The position numbers and the translations under genes are program-made. A stretch of DNA of 64,000 nucleotides, from positions 1-64,000 of the forward strand of contig NZ_JABJXU010000011.1 in assembly GCF_013155265.1 (NCBI RefSeq). The letters run 5' to 3'. A model generated the notes under the pieces. That model saw nothing but the letters and a program-made list of their open reading frames with translations. It was not told the origin of the DNA and made no database searches. Position 1 is the stretch's first letter, and every line of letters begins with the position of its first letter. This document shows positions 52,945 to 62,443 of the stretch, piece by piece. Source of the DNA: Enterococcus sp. MMGLQ5-1. GTDB lineage: Bacteria > Bacillota > Bacilli > Lactobacillales > Streptococcaceae.

Positions 52945-54987
52945 ATGAATGAACGGATCCGAACAATTCTCGCATTACTGATAAAAAAACCGGAAATCAA
53001 ATTAACTGAGCTTGCGGCAAGGTTAAAACTAACCAAACGACAAATTAATTATGCGATTACCCAATTTAATGAGGAGCTGATAGCAAAAAATCTGCCAATT
53101 ATTGAGCGTAATAACAATGGTATCTTTTTTATGCCATTAGAGGTGATGCAATTATTTACGAATAATCAAAGTCTTGCGACTGACGAGCTGTCAGCTGTTT
53201 ATTCTGATAATGAGAGGACAGCACTTATTTTATTGAGATTGATTGATGGTGAAGATTACATGAGTATGGATCATTTTATTGATGATTTAAAGGTAAGTAA
53301 GACAACTGTCATGGAGGATTTGAAACGAACAAAATGGTTAGCAGAAAAATATGATTTAACCATTCAATATGATCGCTTTTCAGGTTATCAGTTGTGTGGC
53401 TCGGAGAATCGAGTTCTTCAGCTTCTTTCAGATTTGGTTAAGCAATATTTAGTTGCTCGAAAATCGGCAATTGCCTCAAAATTAAGCATTGCTACAAGCG
53501 AGGAAGATATTTTACAAATTATTAACAGTATGGAGCAAATGCTTCATTTAGACTATTCAGATGAGTCCATTGACTATTTACAGGTGCTGATTGGTTTGAT
53601 TGTAGATAGAGCATTAAAATTTCCTAGTCGTGAGCCCTTTTTCGAAGGCAATATTAAAAATACACCAGAATATCGTATTTTAAAGATATTAATTCCGGAA
53701 AAGGGCTGGCAGCTTTCTGATGATTATTTAGAGTGGCTAAGCTTAATATTTTTAAGCTCTAATATTTTTGAAAAAAAAACAAGGCAAGATTATGATTCTG
53801 ATGCTGAGCTACAGGCATTAATTTCAGAAATGGTTGAAAATTTTCAAAATCAAACTCTGATTATGATTGATGATAAGGAAAATTTTGAACGCAGAATTCT
53901 TAGTCATCTTAGACCAGCCTGCTTTAGAATCCAATACGGCTTGAGCTTAGGAATATATTCATTTGAAAATTTAGCTCATGATAGTAATCACACCATTTTA
54001 AACGATTTGTTGAAGGAGTTAATTATTCCGATTGAAAATTGGATTGGGAAAGCATTCCCCAATGATGAATTGAGCCTATTATCATATTACTTTGGGTACC
54101 AATTATCAGCTAATTCTAATCAGTTGTTAAAGCAAAAGCCTAAAGCAGTGGTTGTTTGTAGAAATGGTGTCATGGTTTCAAAATTGATGCGAGAAAATTT
54201 AAAAAAGCTATTTCCAGAAATTCATTTTTTGGTTTCGTTTTCGGCAAGAGATTTTTATAAATTTGGACGGGACTATGATCTTGTTTTTACAACAACACCA
54301 TTAGATACAGCAGTGGCACAATACATTGTCGATCCGATTATGTCTTATAATCAGCAAATTAATTTAAGATATCGCGTCTTGAATGATTTAGGTATCAATA
54401 AGGTAGATCAGGCTGCTGATGAATTGATTAATATTATTAAGCAGTACGCTTCAATTGAACAATATTCAGCATTGAAAAATGCAATTCAAATGTTTTTAGT
54501 AAGCGAAGAAAACGATGTTTCCTTTGATAACTTTGTGACATTACCTAGTTTAACGGATTATCTCAAGCCGACCTTTATTAAAATAAATCAAGAGGAGCTG
54601 GATTGGGAAAAGGCTTTACAAATTGCGTGTCAGCCATTGCTTGCAAATCAAATTGTGAATAATGATTATTTCGTTGATTGTATGGCACAAATGCAGGCAA
54701 AAGATTATTCTAGCTACCTAGGGCTTGATATCTGCATTCCTCACACAACAGTCGAGCACGGTATTTTGAAGGATGGTGTCAGTATCTTAATTTCAAAAAC
54801 ACCAATCCGATTGCCTGATGGTCATCAGGTTCACTTTATTATCCCATTAGCTTTTTTTGACTTGACTAAGCATTTGAGAGCCATTAATCAAATTGCTGAT
54901 ATTAGTAATGATCATCAATTTTTAGAAACATTACTGAATACAGAGGATGAAAAAACAATTTATCAATTAATTAGAGAATTTACATAG
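52945..54987 (+). CDS. PRD-containing transcriptional activator with PTS domains
   Basis: A 680-residue LicR/MtlR-type regulator. N-terminal HTH (TELAARLKLTKRQINYAITQ) and a second Mga-like HTH (VSKTTVMEDLKRTKWL) are followed by two PRD domains (about 185-400), a galactitol-type EIIB-like domain (AVVVCRNGVMVSKLM, from 405) and a C-terminal EIIA domain with the phosphorylatable histidine in CIPHTTVEHG. Phosphorylation by HPr and EII proteins tunes activity to PTS flux. It heads the aldolase-PTS-dehydratase operon, 11 bp before the next gene, and most likely activates it. Confidence 0.92.
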   Translation: MNERIRTILALLIKKPEIKLTELAARLKLTKRQINYAITQFNEELIAKNLPIIERNNNGIFFMPLEVMQLFTNNQSLATDELSAVYSDNERTALILLRLIDGEDYMSMDHFIDDLKVSKTTVMEDLKRTKWLAEKYDLTIQYDRFSGYQLCGSENRVLQLLSDLVKQYLVARKSAIASKLSIATSEEDILQIINSMEQMLHLDYSDESIDYLQVLIGLIVDRALKFPSREPFFEGNIKNTPEYRILKILIPEKGWQLSDDYLEWLSLIFLSSNIFEKKTRQDYDSDAELQALISEMVENFQNQTLIMIDDKENFERRILSHLRPACFRIQYGLSLGIYSFENLAHDSNHTILNDLLKELIIPIENWIGKAFPNDELSLLSYYFGYQLSANSNQLLKQKPKAVVVCRNGVMVSKLMRENLKKLFPEIHFLVSFSARDFYKFGRDYDLVFTTTPLDTAVAQYIVDPIMSYNQQINLRYRVLNDLGINKVDQAADELINIIKQYASIEQYSALKNAIQMFLVSEENDVSFDNFVTLPSLTDYLKPTFIKINQEELDWEKALQIACQPLLANQIVNNDYFVDCMAQMQAKDYSSYLGLDICIPHTTVEHGILKDGVSILISKTPIRLPDGHQVHFIIPLAFFDLTKHLRAINQIADISNDHQFLETLLNTEDEKTIYQLIREFT

Positions 54988-54998
54988 GAGGTAGGCAA

Positions 54999-55634
54999 AT
55001 GAATAGGATGCAATATCCTAAATTTACGATTATTATGCGTGGCTATACATTTCAAGAGGCAGATACAATTTTACAGGCTTTGGAAGGCTTTGAGGATCAA
55101 TTTGCTGTAGAGGTAACCTTAAATACGAATGGTGCACTGTCACAGATTGAAAAATTAAATAGAAGCTATGGTAGTCGCATTTTAATTGGTGCTGGTACGG
55201 TTAGAACCTTAAAAGACGCTCAAAATGCTTATGAAGCGGGCGCTCGTTTTCTTTTAGCACCACATCGTTTGACTAAAGAAGTGATTGACTTCGCAAAAGC
55301 TAAAGGCTTAATAGTTGTACCGGCTGCAATGACGCCATCAGAAATTAATGAAATGTTTGAATATGGGGCAGATATTGTCAAGATTTTTCCTGCCAATGCA
55401 GTTTCGCCTAAATTTTTTAAGGATGTGCAGGCACCGTTAGGACAATTGCCATTGATGGCTGTCGGTGGCATTAACGAACGTAATGTTCAAGCCTTCTTTG
55501 ATAATGGTGCTTCGTTTGTTGGTGTTGGCTCAGGCATGTTTGATAGTACAGACATAAAGAGTTGTTCAATATTAGGACTTAGAAAATCAATAGCTCGTTT
55601 CATCCAAAAGGTTAGTGAGGAGGCTGCTCAATGA
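54999..55634 (+). CDS. KDPG/KDPGal-type aldolase
   Basis: A 211-residue class I aldolase cleaving 2-keto-3-deoxy-6-phosphogluconate or its galacto epimer to pyruvate and glyceraldehyde-3-phosphate. Catalytic features: R14 (IIMRGYT), E38 (VEVTLN), IGAGTV and the Schiff-base lysine K128 in VKIFPANA, ending AVGGIN. Pairing with a DgoD-like dehydratase favours the galacto form (DgoA role). Its last codon overlaps the PTS IIA start by 4 bases. Confidence 0.9.
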   Translation: MNRMQYPKFTIIMRGYTFQEADTILQALEGFEDQFAVEVTLNTNGALSQIEKLNRSYGSRILIGAGTVRTLKDAQNAYEAGARFLLAPHRLTKEVIDFAKAKGLIVVPAAMTPSEINEMFEYGADIVKIFPANAVSPKFFKDVQAPLGQLPLMAVGGINERNVQAFFDNGASFVGVGSGMFDSTDIKSCSILGLRKSIARFIQKVSEEAAQ

Positions 55635-56089
55635 AGTTAGAATTAGATGAAAAATTAGTTTTTCGAGATGTCAAAGCATCAACCAATCAAGAAATCATTC
55701 AATTTTTAGCCGAAAAGCTATACGAAAATAATTATGTCAATGAGGATTATATCGCTACAATTCAGGCACGTGAAGCGGAATATCCGACGGGCTTACCCTC
55801 CACACCGCCCGGAATTGCTATCCCGCACGCCAATTTTGAAATGGTGAGGAAAACCACTTTAGCCATTGCAACGCTTGAAAATAGCGTTCAATTTCAAAGT
55901 ATGGATGATAAGAGTGTTCAACTACCCATTCAAATTGTTATTATGATGGCGATTGGAGAGCCCCACGGACAAGTGGAGATGCTACAAAAAGTTGTGAGTA
56001 TTATTCAAGATGAGCCACTGAGAGCACAAATGATTGCCGCCAAAACAGATCAAGAGCTTTTAAATTTATTAGAAAAAGCAGTTGCATAG
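55631..56089 (+). CDS. PTS EIIA, galactitol/fructose-like type
   Basis: A 152-residue cytoplasmic phosphocarrier. The phosphorylated histidine is H66 in GIAIPHANFE, the PTS_EIIA_2 fold signature. It overlaps the aldolase gene by 4 bases and precedes the cognate EIIB by 16 bases. It transfers phosphate from HPr to EIIB. Confidence 0.93.
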   Translation: MKLELDEKLVFRDVKASTNQEIIQFLAEKLYENNYVNEDYIATIQAREAEYPTGLPSTPPGIAIPHANFEMVRKTTLAIATLENSVQFQSMDDKSVQLPIQIVIMMAIGEPHGQVEMLQKVVSIIQDEPLRAQMIAAKTDQELLNLLEKAVA

Positions 56090-56105
56090 TAGAAAGGATA
56101 AAATA

Positions 56106-56387
56106 ATGAAAAGAATTTTAGTAGCCTGTGGTAATGGTATTGCAACATCAACAGTTGTTGCGACAAAAGTTAGAAATTTTTTAGCTGAAAAAGGGGTGCA
56201 AGCCGAAACGACACAAACTAAGCTAATGGAAGTGCCTGGGAAGGTTCAGGGCTATGATTTATTGATTACAACAGGTCAATTTGAAGGACAAACTGGTGAT
56301 GTACCTGTTGTTAAAGGCATGCCAATCCTAACAGGTATTGGTGCAGAGCAAACAATGTTAGAAATCTTGCAAGTAGTTAAGGATTAA
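56106..56387 (+). CDS. PTS EIIB, galactitol type
   Basis: A 93-residue protein. The active cysteine C8 lies in MKRILVACGNGIATSTVVA, the lactose/galactitol EIIB fold. AAAGGA is 7 bases before ATG 56106; an in-frame extension to 56082 overlaps EIIA and is rejected. Confidence 0.93.
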   Translation: MKRILVACGNGIATSTVVATKVRNFLAEKGVQAETTQTKLMEVPGKVQGYDLLITTGQFEGQTGDVPVVKGMPILTGIGAEQTMLEILQVVKD

Positions 56388-56410
56388 TTTTTTAGGGGAG
56401 GAAAACAAAA

Positions 56411-57772
56411 ATGAAATATGTTATGAATGTTTTTAACTTTTTTATTGATGCTGGTCCTACTGTTATGCTGCCAGTTATTATTACAATAATTGGTCTCATT
56501 TTTGGTCTGAAAGTTACTAAGGCTTTTAAATCCGGACTAACCTTGGGAATTGGTTTCGCTGGGATTAAACTAATTTTGGATTTTATGACAACTAATGTGG
56601 GTCCTGCAGCTAAGGCGATGGTTGATAGAACAGGTGTTAAGCTAGATGCTTTAGATGTCGGTTGGGGTTCAATTGCAGCTGTCACTTGGGCCTCACCAAT
56701 TATTGCTATTTTAATTTTTGCAATACTAATTGTTAATATCGTTCTTTTAATTTTAAAGAAAACGCAGACGCTCGACGTTGATATTTGGAATTATCATCAT
56801 ATGGCAATTGTTGGTGTTATGGTATTTTTTGTTACAAAAAATGTTTTTTTAGGCGTCGGTGCATCTGTCGTCATGGCAATTATTACCTTTAAGATGTCTG
56901 ATTGGTCACAACCTCTGGTAGAGGATTTTTTCGGAATTCCGGGTGTTTCATTACCAACAGTTTCGGCATTATCATCACTTGTGATTGCTTGGCCATTAAA
57001 CTGGCTGTTAGATCGCGTGCCATTTTTTAGAAATTCTAAGTTTACAATCAAGGATGCTCAAAAATATCTCGGTTTTTTTGGCGACTCAATGATTATGGGC
57101 TTGGTTATTGGTATGGTCATTGGTTTCTTAGCAGGCTATGACATCAAAGCAATTTTGCAATTAGGTGTTAGTATGTCAGCAGTCTTGGTTTTAATCCCGA
57201 AAATGACCTCACTGTTTATGGAAGGCTTAATGCCAATTTCAGATGCTGCACAGTCATGGTCACAGGAGAAATTTAAGGGTAGACGTTTATTTATCGGACT
57301 TGATGCTGCAGTTGTTGTTGGTAATCCAGATGTTATTACCACGGCGTTAATAATTATCCCTTTGACAATTGCGATGGCTTTAGTCTTACCAGGTAATCGC
57401 GTGCTTCCTTTTGCAGATTTAGCAGTTGTACCCTTCCGTGTTGCGATGGTTGTTGCCTTAACTCGCGGTAATTTAATTAAAAATATTATTATTGGCTTAG
57501 TGGTTACGGCTTCTCTACTATGGTGTGGGACAGCAACAGCACCTATTTTAACCTCAATTGCTAAATCGGTCGGAATCGAGCTTGGTGCAAATGCGATGCT
57601 CATTTCATCATTTGCGGCAACAGCAATGATTCAAAGCTACATTGTATTTATAGCCTTTACTTATAATCCATTAATTGGCATTCCAGTTTTACTGATTGGG
57701 TTTGCAGGAATTTGGTATTTCTTTGAAGGCATTAAAAAAATTAATATAGAGCAACAGATTCAAGAAGCATAA
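56411..57772 (+). CDS. PTS EIIC, galactitol family
   Basis: A 453-residue membrane channel of the GatC family, about ten to twelve helices, with GPTVMLPVIITIIGLIFGLK near the start and GLDAAVVVGNPDVITTALII in the middle. By family it moves alditols or sugar acids while they are phosphorylated by EIIB. Being between an aldolase and a galactonate dehydratase, it probably carries an aldonate such as galactonate, delivered as the 6-phosphate. Confidence 0.92.
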   Translation: MKYVMNVFNFFIDAGPTVMLPVIITIIGLIFGLKVTKAFKSGLTLGIGFAGIKLILDFMTTNVGPAAKAMVDRTGVKLDALDVGWGSIAAVTWASPIIAILIFAILIVNIVLLILKKTQTLDVDIWNYHHMAIVGVMVFFVTKNVFLGVGASVVMAIITFKMSDWSQPLVEDFFGIPGVSLPTVSALSSLVIAWPLNWLLDRVPFFRNSKFTIKDAQKYLGFFGDSMIMGLVIGMVIGFLAGYDIKAILQLGVSMSAVLVLIPKMTSLFMEGLMPISDAAQSWSQEKFKGRRLFIGLDAAVVVGNPDVITTALIIIPLTIAMALVLPGNRVLPFADLAVVPFRVAMVVALTRGNLIKNIIIGLVVTASLLWCGTATAPILTSIAKSVGIELGANAMLISSFAATAMIQSYIVFIAFTYNPLIGIPVLLIGFAGIWYFFEGIKKINIEQQIQEA

Positions 57773-57789
57773 GTATAGGAGGCAATATT

Positions 57790-58935
57790 TTGAAAATTTC
57801 AAATATCACTGTATACAAAGTCAAACCTCGCTGGGTTTTTATCAAAATTTCTACAGATGAAGGCATTGATGGCTGGGGTGAAATGATTTCTGGAACAAAG
57901 ACGGAAACGGTTGTCGCAGGTGCTTATGAGCTAGGCAATCGGATCTTAGGTCGCAATCCTTTTGAAATTGAGCGAATTTTTCAAGAGCTACATCGCTCTT
58001 TTTTCCGAGGTGGTCCAATTAATGGCACAATCGTTTCAGGAATTGAAATGGCATTGTGGGATATTAAAGGTAAAGCCTTTAATGTGCCAGTTTATGAATT
58101 ATTAGGAGGCGCTGCGAGGGATAAAATCAAGGTTTATTCTTGGATTGGTGGTGATCGCCCCTCTGATGTTGTTGAGCAGGCACAGGATCGTTTTGATCGA
58201 GGCTTCACTGCTGTAAAAATGAATGCGACTGAAGAATTACATTATATTGATTCTTATGAGAAGGTGGATGAAGTAGTCGAACGTGTTGCCTCAATTCGTG
58301 AGCGTTTTGGTCACAAAATGCAAATTGGCGTTGATTTTCACGGTCGTGTGCATAAGCCAATGGCTAAAGTCTTAGCTAAAGCCTTAGAACCATACAATTT
58401 AATGTTTTTAGAAGAAGTCGTTTTACCAGAAAATGAAGAGTGCTTCAAGGAAGTCGCAGATGTCATTGCAACGCCATTGGCAACTGGTGAACGCTTATAT
58501 ACGAGATGGCAGTTTAAAAATATTTTTAAGCAAGGCGCGATCAGTATTATTCAACCAGATGTTGCACTCTGTGGTGGTATTTTAGAAACACGTAAGATTG
58601 CAGCCATGGCTGAAGCATATGACATGGCGGTAGCTCCACACGCTCCTTATGGTCCGATTGCTTTAGCAGCAACCTTACAGGTAGATTCATGTACTCCAAA
58701 CGTCTTTATTCAAGAGCAAAGCTTGGGCATTCATTATAATAAAGGGTTTGATTTATTGGATTTTGTTAAAAATAAAGACATATTCCAATATCATGATGGT
58801 TTTGTTGATTTACCAAGTAAGCCCGGCTTAGGTTTAGAGATGGATGAAGAGCGAATTAAAGAAATTGCCCAAGAAGGCTTGATATGGACTAATCCATCGT
58901 GGAAGAATTATGACGGTACAATTGCCGAATGGTAA
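57790..58935 (+). CDS. dgoD: D-galactonate dehydratase-like enolase-superfamily enzyme
   Basis: A 381-residue enzyme very similar along its length to E. coli DgoD. Metal ligands D182, E208 and E234 (VDFHGR, FLEEVV, TGERL) and catalytic H184 and H284 (APHAPYGP) are present, one residue earlier than in E. coli. QEQSLGIHYNKG and GLGLEMDE match too. DgoD dehydrates D-galactonate to 2-keto-3-deoxygalactonate. If uptake is by the neighbouring PTS, the real substrate would be the 6-phosphate, which is untested. TTG start after AGGAGG. Confidence 0.88.
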   Translation: MKISNITVYKVKPRWVFIKISTDEGIDGWGEMISGTKTETVVAGAYELGNRILGRNPFEIERIFQELHRSFFRGGPINGTIVSGIEMALWDIKGKAFNVPVYELLGGAARDKIKVYSWIGGDRPSDVVEQAQDRFDRGFTAVKMNATEELHYIDSYEKVDEVVERVASIRERFGHKMQIGVDFHGRVHKPMAKVLAKALEPYNLMFLEEVVLPENEECFKEVADVIATPLATGERLYTRWQFKNIFKQGAISIIQPDVALCGGILETRKIAAMAEAYDMAVAPHAPYGPIALAATLQVDSCTPNVFIQEQSLGIHYNKGFDLLDFVKNKDIFQYHDGFVDLPSKPGLGLEMDEERIKEIAQEGLIWTNPSWKNYDGTIAEW

Positions 58936-58950
58936 AATAAGGAGGACGAA

Positions 58951-59397
58951 ATGGCTGAGACTATTGTAATTGGTATATTTTTAATTTTGTTGATTATTTT
59001 GCAAATTAAGGAACGCCGAGAAATTATTATCTACGCAAAAACGAGCAGGATTAAACGGCTACTTGCAGTAGTTTTAGCTATTGCGCTCTTAGTTATTTTT
59101 TGGCCTGCAAGCTTAGTATTACAATTGAGGCTAGTTATTGTTGCCTTAATGATTGTTTCTGTTGCCTTTATTAAAGAGGGCTTATCAAAAAAGCAGCTTA
59201 TCAAGATTGGCTTGCTAAATGGTGAATTATCTAAATTTCAATTGATTCAAATTGAAAAGCAGGGCTCAAATAATAGCTTTGTTACTTTTTATAAAAATAA
59301 AAGCACGTCCTTTTCAATGTTTTTTGATGAGTCACCTAAAATGTTACAATCCTATTTTATCAAAAATCATTTAAAGGTGGTATTATTGGAAAAATAG
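58951..59397 (+). CDS. Uncharacterised membrane protein
   Basis: A 148-residue protein I do not recognise. It has an N-terminal helix (5-20), a pair of helices (about 37-75) and a soluble tail of about 65 residues with LIQIEKQGSNNSFVTFYKN. AGGAGG lies 6 bases before ATG and only 15 bp separate it from dgoD, so it is likely in the same transcript. No catabolic role is evident. Confidence 0.75.
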   Translation: MAETIVIGIFLILLIILQIKERREIIIYAKTSRIKRLLAVVLAIALLVIFWPASLVLQLRLVIVALMIVSVAFIKEGLSKKQLIKIGLLNGELSKFQLIQIEKQGSNNSFVTFYKNKSTSFSMFFDESPKMLQSYFIKNHLKVVLLEK

Positions 59398-59447
59398 CGC
59401 TTTAAGATTGAACTTGTCCAAAAGCATAAACTGTTAGGGGGATATTA

Positions 59448-59984
59448 ATGCTTTATGTTGCACGTCATGGTCAGACACAATGGAATATTCAAGGTAGAAT
59501 TTGTGGTCATGCAGATGTTGAATTAACAGCTGCGGGTATTGAGCAGGCTAAAAGATTAGCTGAACTTGTCAATGATTTGCCAGAGCGGGTCACACATATT
59601 TTGACATCACCTTTAAATAGGGCTATTAATACGGCTGCGATTATTGCCGAGAAAAATGAGGCTTCTGTCAGAATCGAGCCAAGGTTGATTGAAATGGATT
59701 TTGGTATTTTTGATGGTAGATTAATTAATGATTCCGCTTTTCAAAAGGCACGCCGAGAATTCTCGATGCCATTTACTGATGGCGAGTCGATACTTGATGT
59801 GGCTGGTAGGATTTATCCATTGTTGGATAGCTTGTCGAGTAAACCCAATCAAACCTACTTACTTGTTTGTCACAATGCCTTAATTCGTGTGATTGATAAT
59901 TATTTTAATGGTAAAGTAATGAATGCCTTTTTAAATTATAATGTAGATAACACCGTACTGCTTCAATATGATTTTTCCAGCTAA
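59448..59984 (+). CDS. Histidine phosphatase (phosphoglycerate mutase-like)
   Basis: A 178-residue member of the histidine phosphatase superfamily. The phospho-histidine H7 is in VARHGQTQWN, the ILTSPLNRAINTA block carries the second Arg, EMDFGIFDG the acid, and VCHNALIRV the second His. Short family members are usually broad sugar-phosphate or nucleotide phosphatases rather than glycolytic mutases. AGGGGG lies before ATG. Confidence 0.88.
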   Translation: MLYVARHGQTQWNIQGRICGHADVELTAAGIEQAKRLAELVNDLPERVTHILTSPLNRAINTAAIIAEKNEASVRIEPRLIEMDFGIFDGRLINDSAFQKARREFSMPFTDGESILDVAGRIYPLLDSLSSKPNQTYLLVCHNALIRVIDNYFNGKVMNAFLNYNVDNTVLLQYDFSS

Positions 59985-59999
59985 ATAGCTTCAAAATTT

Positions 60000-60046
60000 A
60001 AATCACCTACAGCTAGTTCCTTTAGTCTATGGGTGATTTTTTAATT
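60000..60046 (+). terminator. Terminator after the histidine phosphatase gene
   Basis: AAATCACC pairs with GGGTGATTT across a loop of about 24 nt containing further weak pairing, and T4 follows. Confidence 0.65.
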
Positions 60047-60178
60047 AATGTCATAAATAATGAAGGAAATGCATTTTGATTTAAATAATTTTCGCTGATG
60101 ATAGTATTTTTATTTAATTTACCCTTTATTAATCATGATAAAATAAAAAAATGGGAAATAAATTAAAAAGGAGTATCT

Positions 60179-62041
60179 ATGAAAAATTTTAAAAAAATGA
60201 TTAAAGTTATATTACTTGGTTTGACATTGTATCTATCAGCTGAGTTATTGACCTCAAATCTTTCAATTATTAGTTCAGAAAGCATGACCTATGCTGCTGA
60301 AAAAGAGGCATATACCTGGGAAGAGATTTCCTATAATCCCAAAGATTTTGGTTTTGATGAGGAAAATGCTGATAATGGTCCTACTGAAAATTTTATTAGT
60401 ATTGAAGGAGCAAAAATTTGGAGCTCTGGCGATTGGAGCGTTTATAATACTGATTTTGGTATTGCTCCGGGCACTAAAGAATATGAAGTGCTTTCTTCTC
60501 GAGTAGTGGTGAGTATAGGGGAAATTGCTAAACGGTCAGATGGGAAGGTATTTGTTAAAGCTAGATATTCTTATGAACTGTCAGGTATCGGTGGTCCTGA
60601 AGTTTTTTGGATAGAAAAAGAATCAATAATGCCGGTAGATGGACCTGATGATACCTATCAAGCATTAAGCATATCAGAAAAAGAAATGAGTAATTCGTAC
60701 ACTGCGACAGCTTTTGCTGAGGGATATCCAATTCATCTTTTTTATGCAAATTCTAAAATAGATCTGCCGCATCAAAAAATAGGACAAAGGCAAGGTAGCT
60801 ATCTATATGATGTTATAGGAAAAGTAACGGCAGCCCAACAGAGTAACAGAACCGGGATTATTTATTATAAATTAGAATTTATTTATAATAAAGGTTTGCG
60901 TGTGTCAAATTTTAGAAGCTATGATGTATGGCAATTACTCAATGGTGAAAGTGAAGAATTAACCTCTGTTTGGGTAGCCAAGGAATCGCTATCTGAAATT
61001 AAGTGGAAAAATATTACTGAGGCTAATACCTTTGAAAGTGATTATCCTTATAATCATTCTATTTTGGCTGTTGTTGGTGCCGAACCATCAAAGCCTAAGC
61101 AGCCATATCGCTATAAGACGGTAATATCGCCCGATTCAGAAACATCGCCAATCTTTTTTCCGACATCAGAACAAGAAATTAGCCCTACTGAAAGCTCAGC
61201 ACTCACTACTGGACAAACGCTTGCGGCATTGGGATACAGTCAAGGTGCGACAGTTTGGGTAAAATCAGAATTTAAAGCTGAGCTCCAAAGCAGAATTGCA
61301 CATAGTGATATTTACAAAAATGAGTATTTACTTGACGCGGGTGATTCTACTTTTTCTAAAGTTTCCTTTGGTGATGGCAAATGGTATTGGACAAGTAATC
61401 AATTCTTACTGGATGATTTATCTAATTCTACAGTATTATTATTTCAAAATGGCGCGGTAAACCCTTCTTTAGGAAAGCCTCTTTATCAACTTATTCGTAA
61501 TTCAATGAATACTGAGGGTCAGATAGTTTATCAAATTGATGATTCCCTTGCGACTACCGACGCGGAACGTCAAAAATTTGCTGCTGTGGTGGCACAGGCC
61601 GCAGAGGGCTGGAATAATGCTCTAGGTGAAACAGTTATTATAAAAGCTGAGAATAATAATAGTCCAAGTCTTAAAATTACGCTTCAAGCAGGCGGAGGGA
61701 ATGCAGCAAGTGCTGGCGCTATGGGAATAGATATTGATGGCTTAAATCAAAATCAAGAACGCTTAAAAAGAATTATTCAGCATGAATTTGGGCATACCTT
61801 AGGACTTGATCATACGGGTGGTGTTGGTAACTACCCATATATATTAGGCAATTCTAGTGATGTGATGTGGGACACCATATATACCATAAATGGTATCCCA
61901 AATGGTGATTCTCAAAGTATTTTTTCTCAAAATCATATTCAAACAGTTAAATTGATTCGGAAGAATGGTAACTTCTATAATCCAATATTAACTGTCAATA
62001 GAGGCTATTCGATTGATGATCCTCAAGCTATTAATGAATAA
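60179..62041 (+). CDS. Secreted matrixin-like zinc metalloprotease
   Basis: A 620-residue exported protein. The signal peptide covers about residues 1-40 (ends near YAAEK). The first 450 residues hold beta-rich segments that resemble SH3b/GW-like wall-binding modules, with the repeated theme VWVAKESLSEIKW and VFWIEKESIMPV. The catalytic domain is at the end: H535-E-F-G-H539-T-L-G-L-D-H545, the metzincin motif, with Met-turn M563 in DVMWD. Matrixins cut extracellular proteins. AAAAGGAG precedes ATG. The absence of an LPxTG motif suggests non-covalent wall binding or release. Confidence 0.85.
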   Translation: MKNFKKMIKVILLGLTLYLSAELLTSNLSIISSESMTYAAEKEAYTWEEISYNPKDFGFDEENADNGPTENFISIEGAKIWSSGDWSVYNTDFGIAPGTKEYEVLSSRVVVSIGEIAKRSDGKVFVKARYSYELSGIGGPEVFWIEKESIMPVDGPDDTYQALSISEKEMSNSYTATAFAEGYPIHLFYANSKIDLPHQKIGQRQGSYLYDVIGKVTAAQQSNRTGIIYYKLEFIYNKGLRVSNFRSYDVWQLLNGESEELTSVWVAKESLSEIKWKNITEANTFESDYPYNHSILAVVGAEPSKPKQPYRYKTVISPDSETSPIFFPTSEQEISPTESSALTTGQTLAALGYSQGATVWVKSEFKAELQSRIAHSDIYKNEYLLDAGDSTFSKVSFGDGKWYWTSNQFLLDDLSNSTVLLFQNGAVNPSLGKPLYQLIRNSMNTEGQIVYQIDDSLATTDAERQKFAAVVAQAAEGWNNALGETVIIKAENNNSPSLKITLQAGGGNAASAGAMGIDIDGLNQNQERLKRIIQHEFGHTLGLDHTGGVGNYPYILGNSSDVMWDTIYTINGIPNGDSQSIFSQNHIQTVKLIRKNGNFYNPILTVNRGYSIDDPQAINE

Positions 62042-62140
62042 TTGTACAAGAGTAATATTATACTAGAAGTAATTTAAAAATATAGTAAATCGAAGTGCTT
62101 TTGGGTATTCGGAGTATTTGGTAGCAAATCTTATCAGAGC

Positions 62141-62176
62141 AAGTGAGTAGTCATAATAGTGCTACTCACTTTTTGT
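62141..62176 (+). terminator. Terminator after the metalloprotease gene
   Basis: AAGTGAGTAG and CTACTCACTT form a 10-bp stem, loop of 11 nt, followed by TTTG. It lies 100 bp after the stop. Confidence 0.85.
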
Positions 62177-62443
62177 TGTTCTCCAATAATTGCTATTTTA
62201 GAGCGCTTAAAGTACAGAGAGCCTATCAGAGAAGAATACAACAAGAATACTATACGCCCATGGTGTCAAGAAGGTAGGCAATCAAAAATATTATCAATTG
62301 TTTGCGTAGTTTACTAAATCTGATGAACTTAACATTGAAGAAGGCAACCTGTTTAGTTTTTTATGAAAGCTAAAAAGTTAGCTCCGAGCCCTCTTAATGA
62401 TTTTTACTAATGAAATAAATGTATTTATAATGGATTTCCGTTA
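62177..62443. other. Intergenic stretch, possible coding remnant
   Basis: Nothing complete is visible. The forward frame around 62220-62365 reads like decayed coding DNA (YAHGVKKVGNQKYYQLFA, stop, FTKSDELNIEEGNLFSF) with one in-frame TAG at 62307, but no start, ribosome site or recognisable family. Confidence 0.3.
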
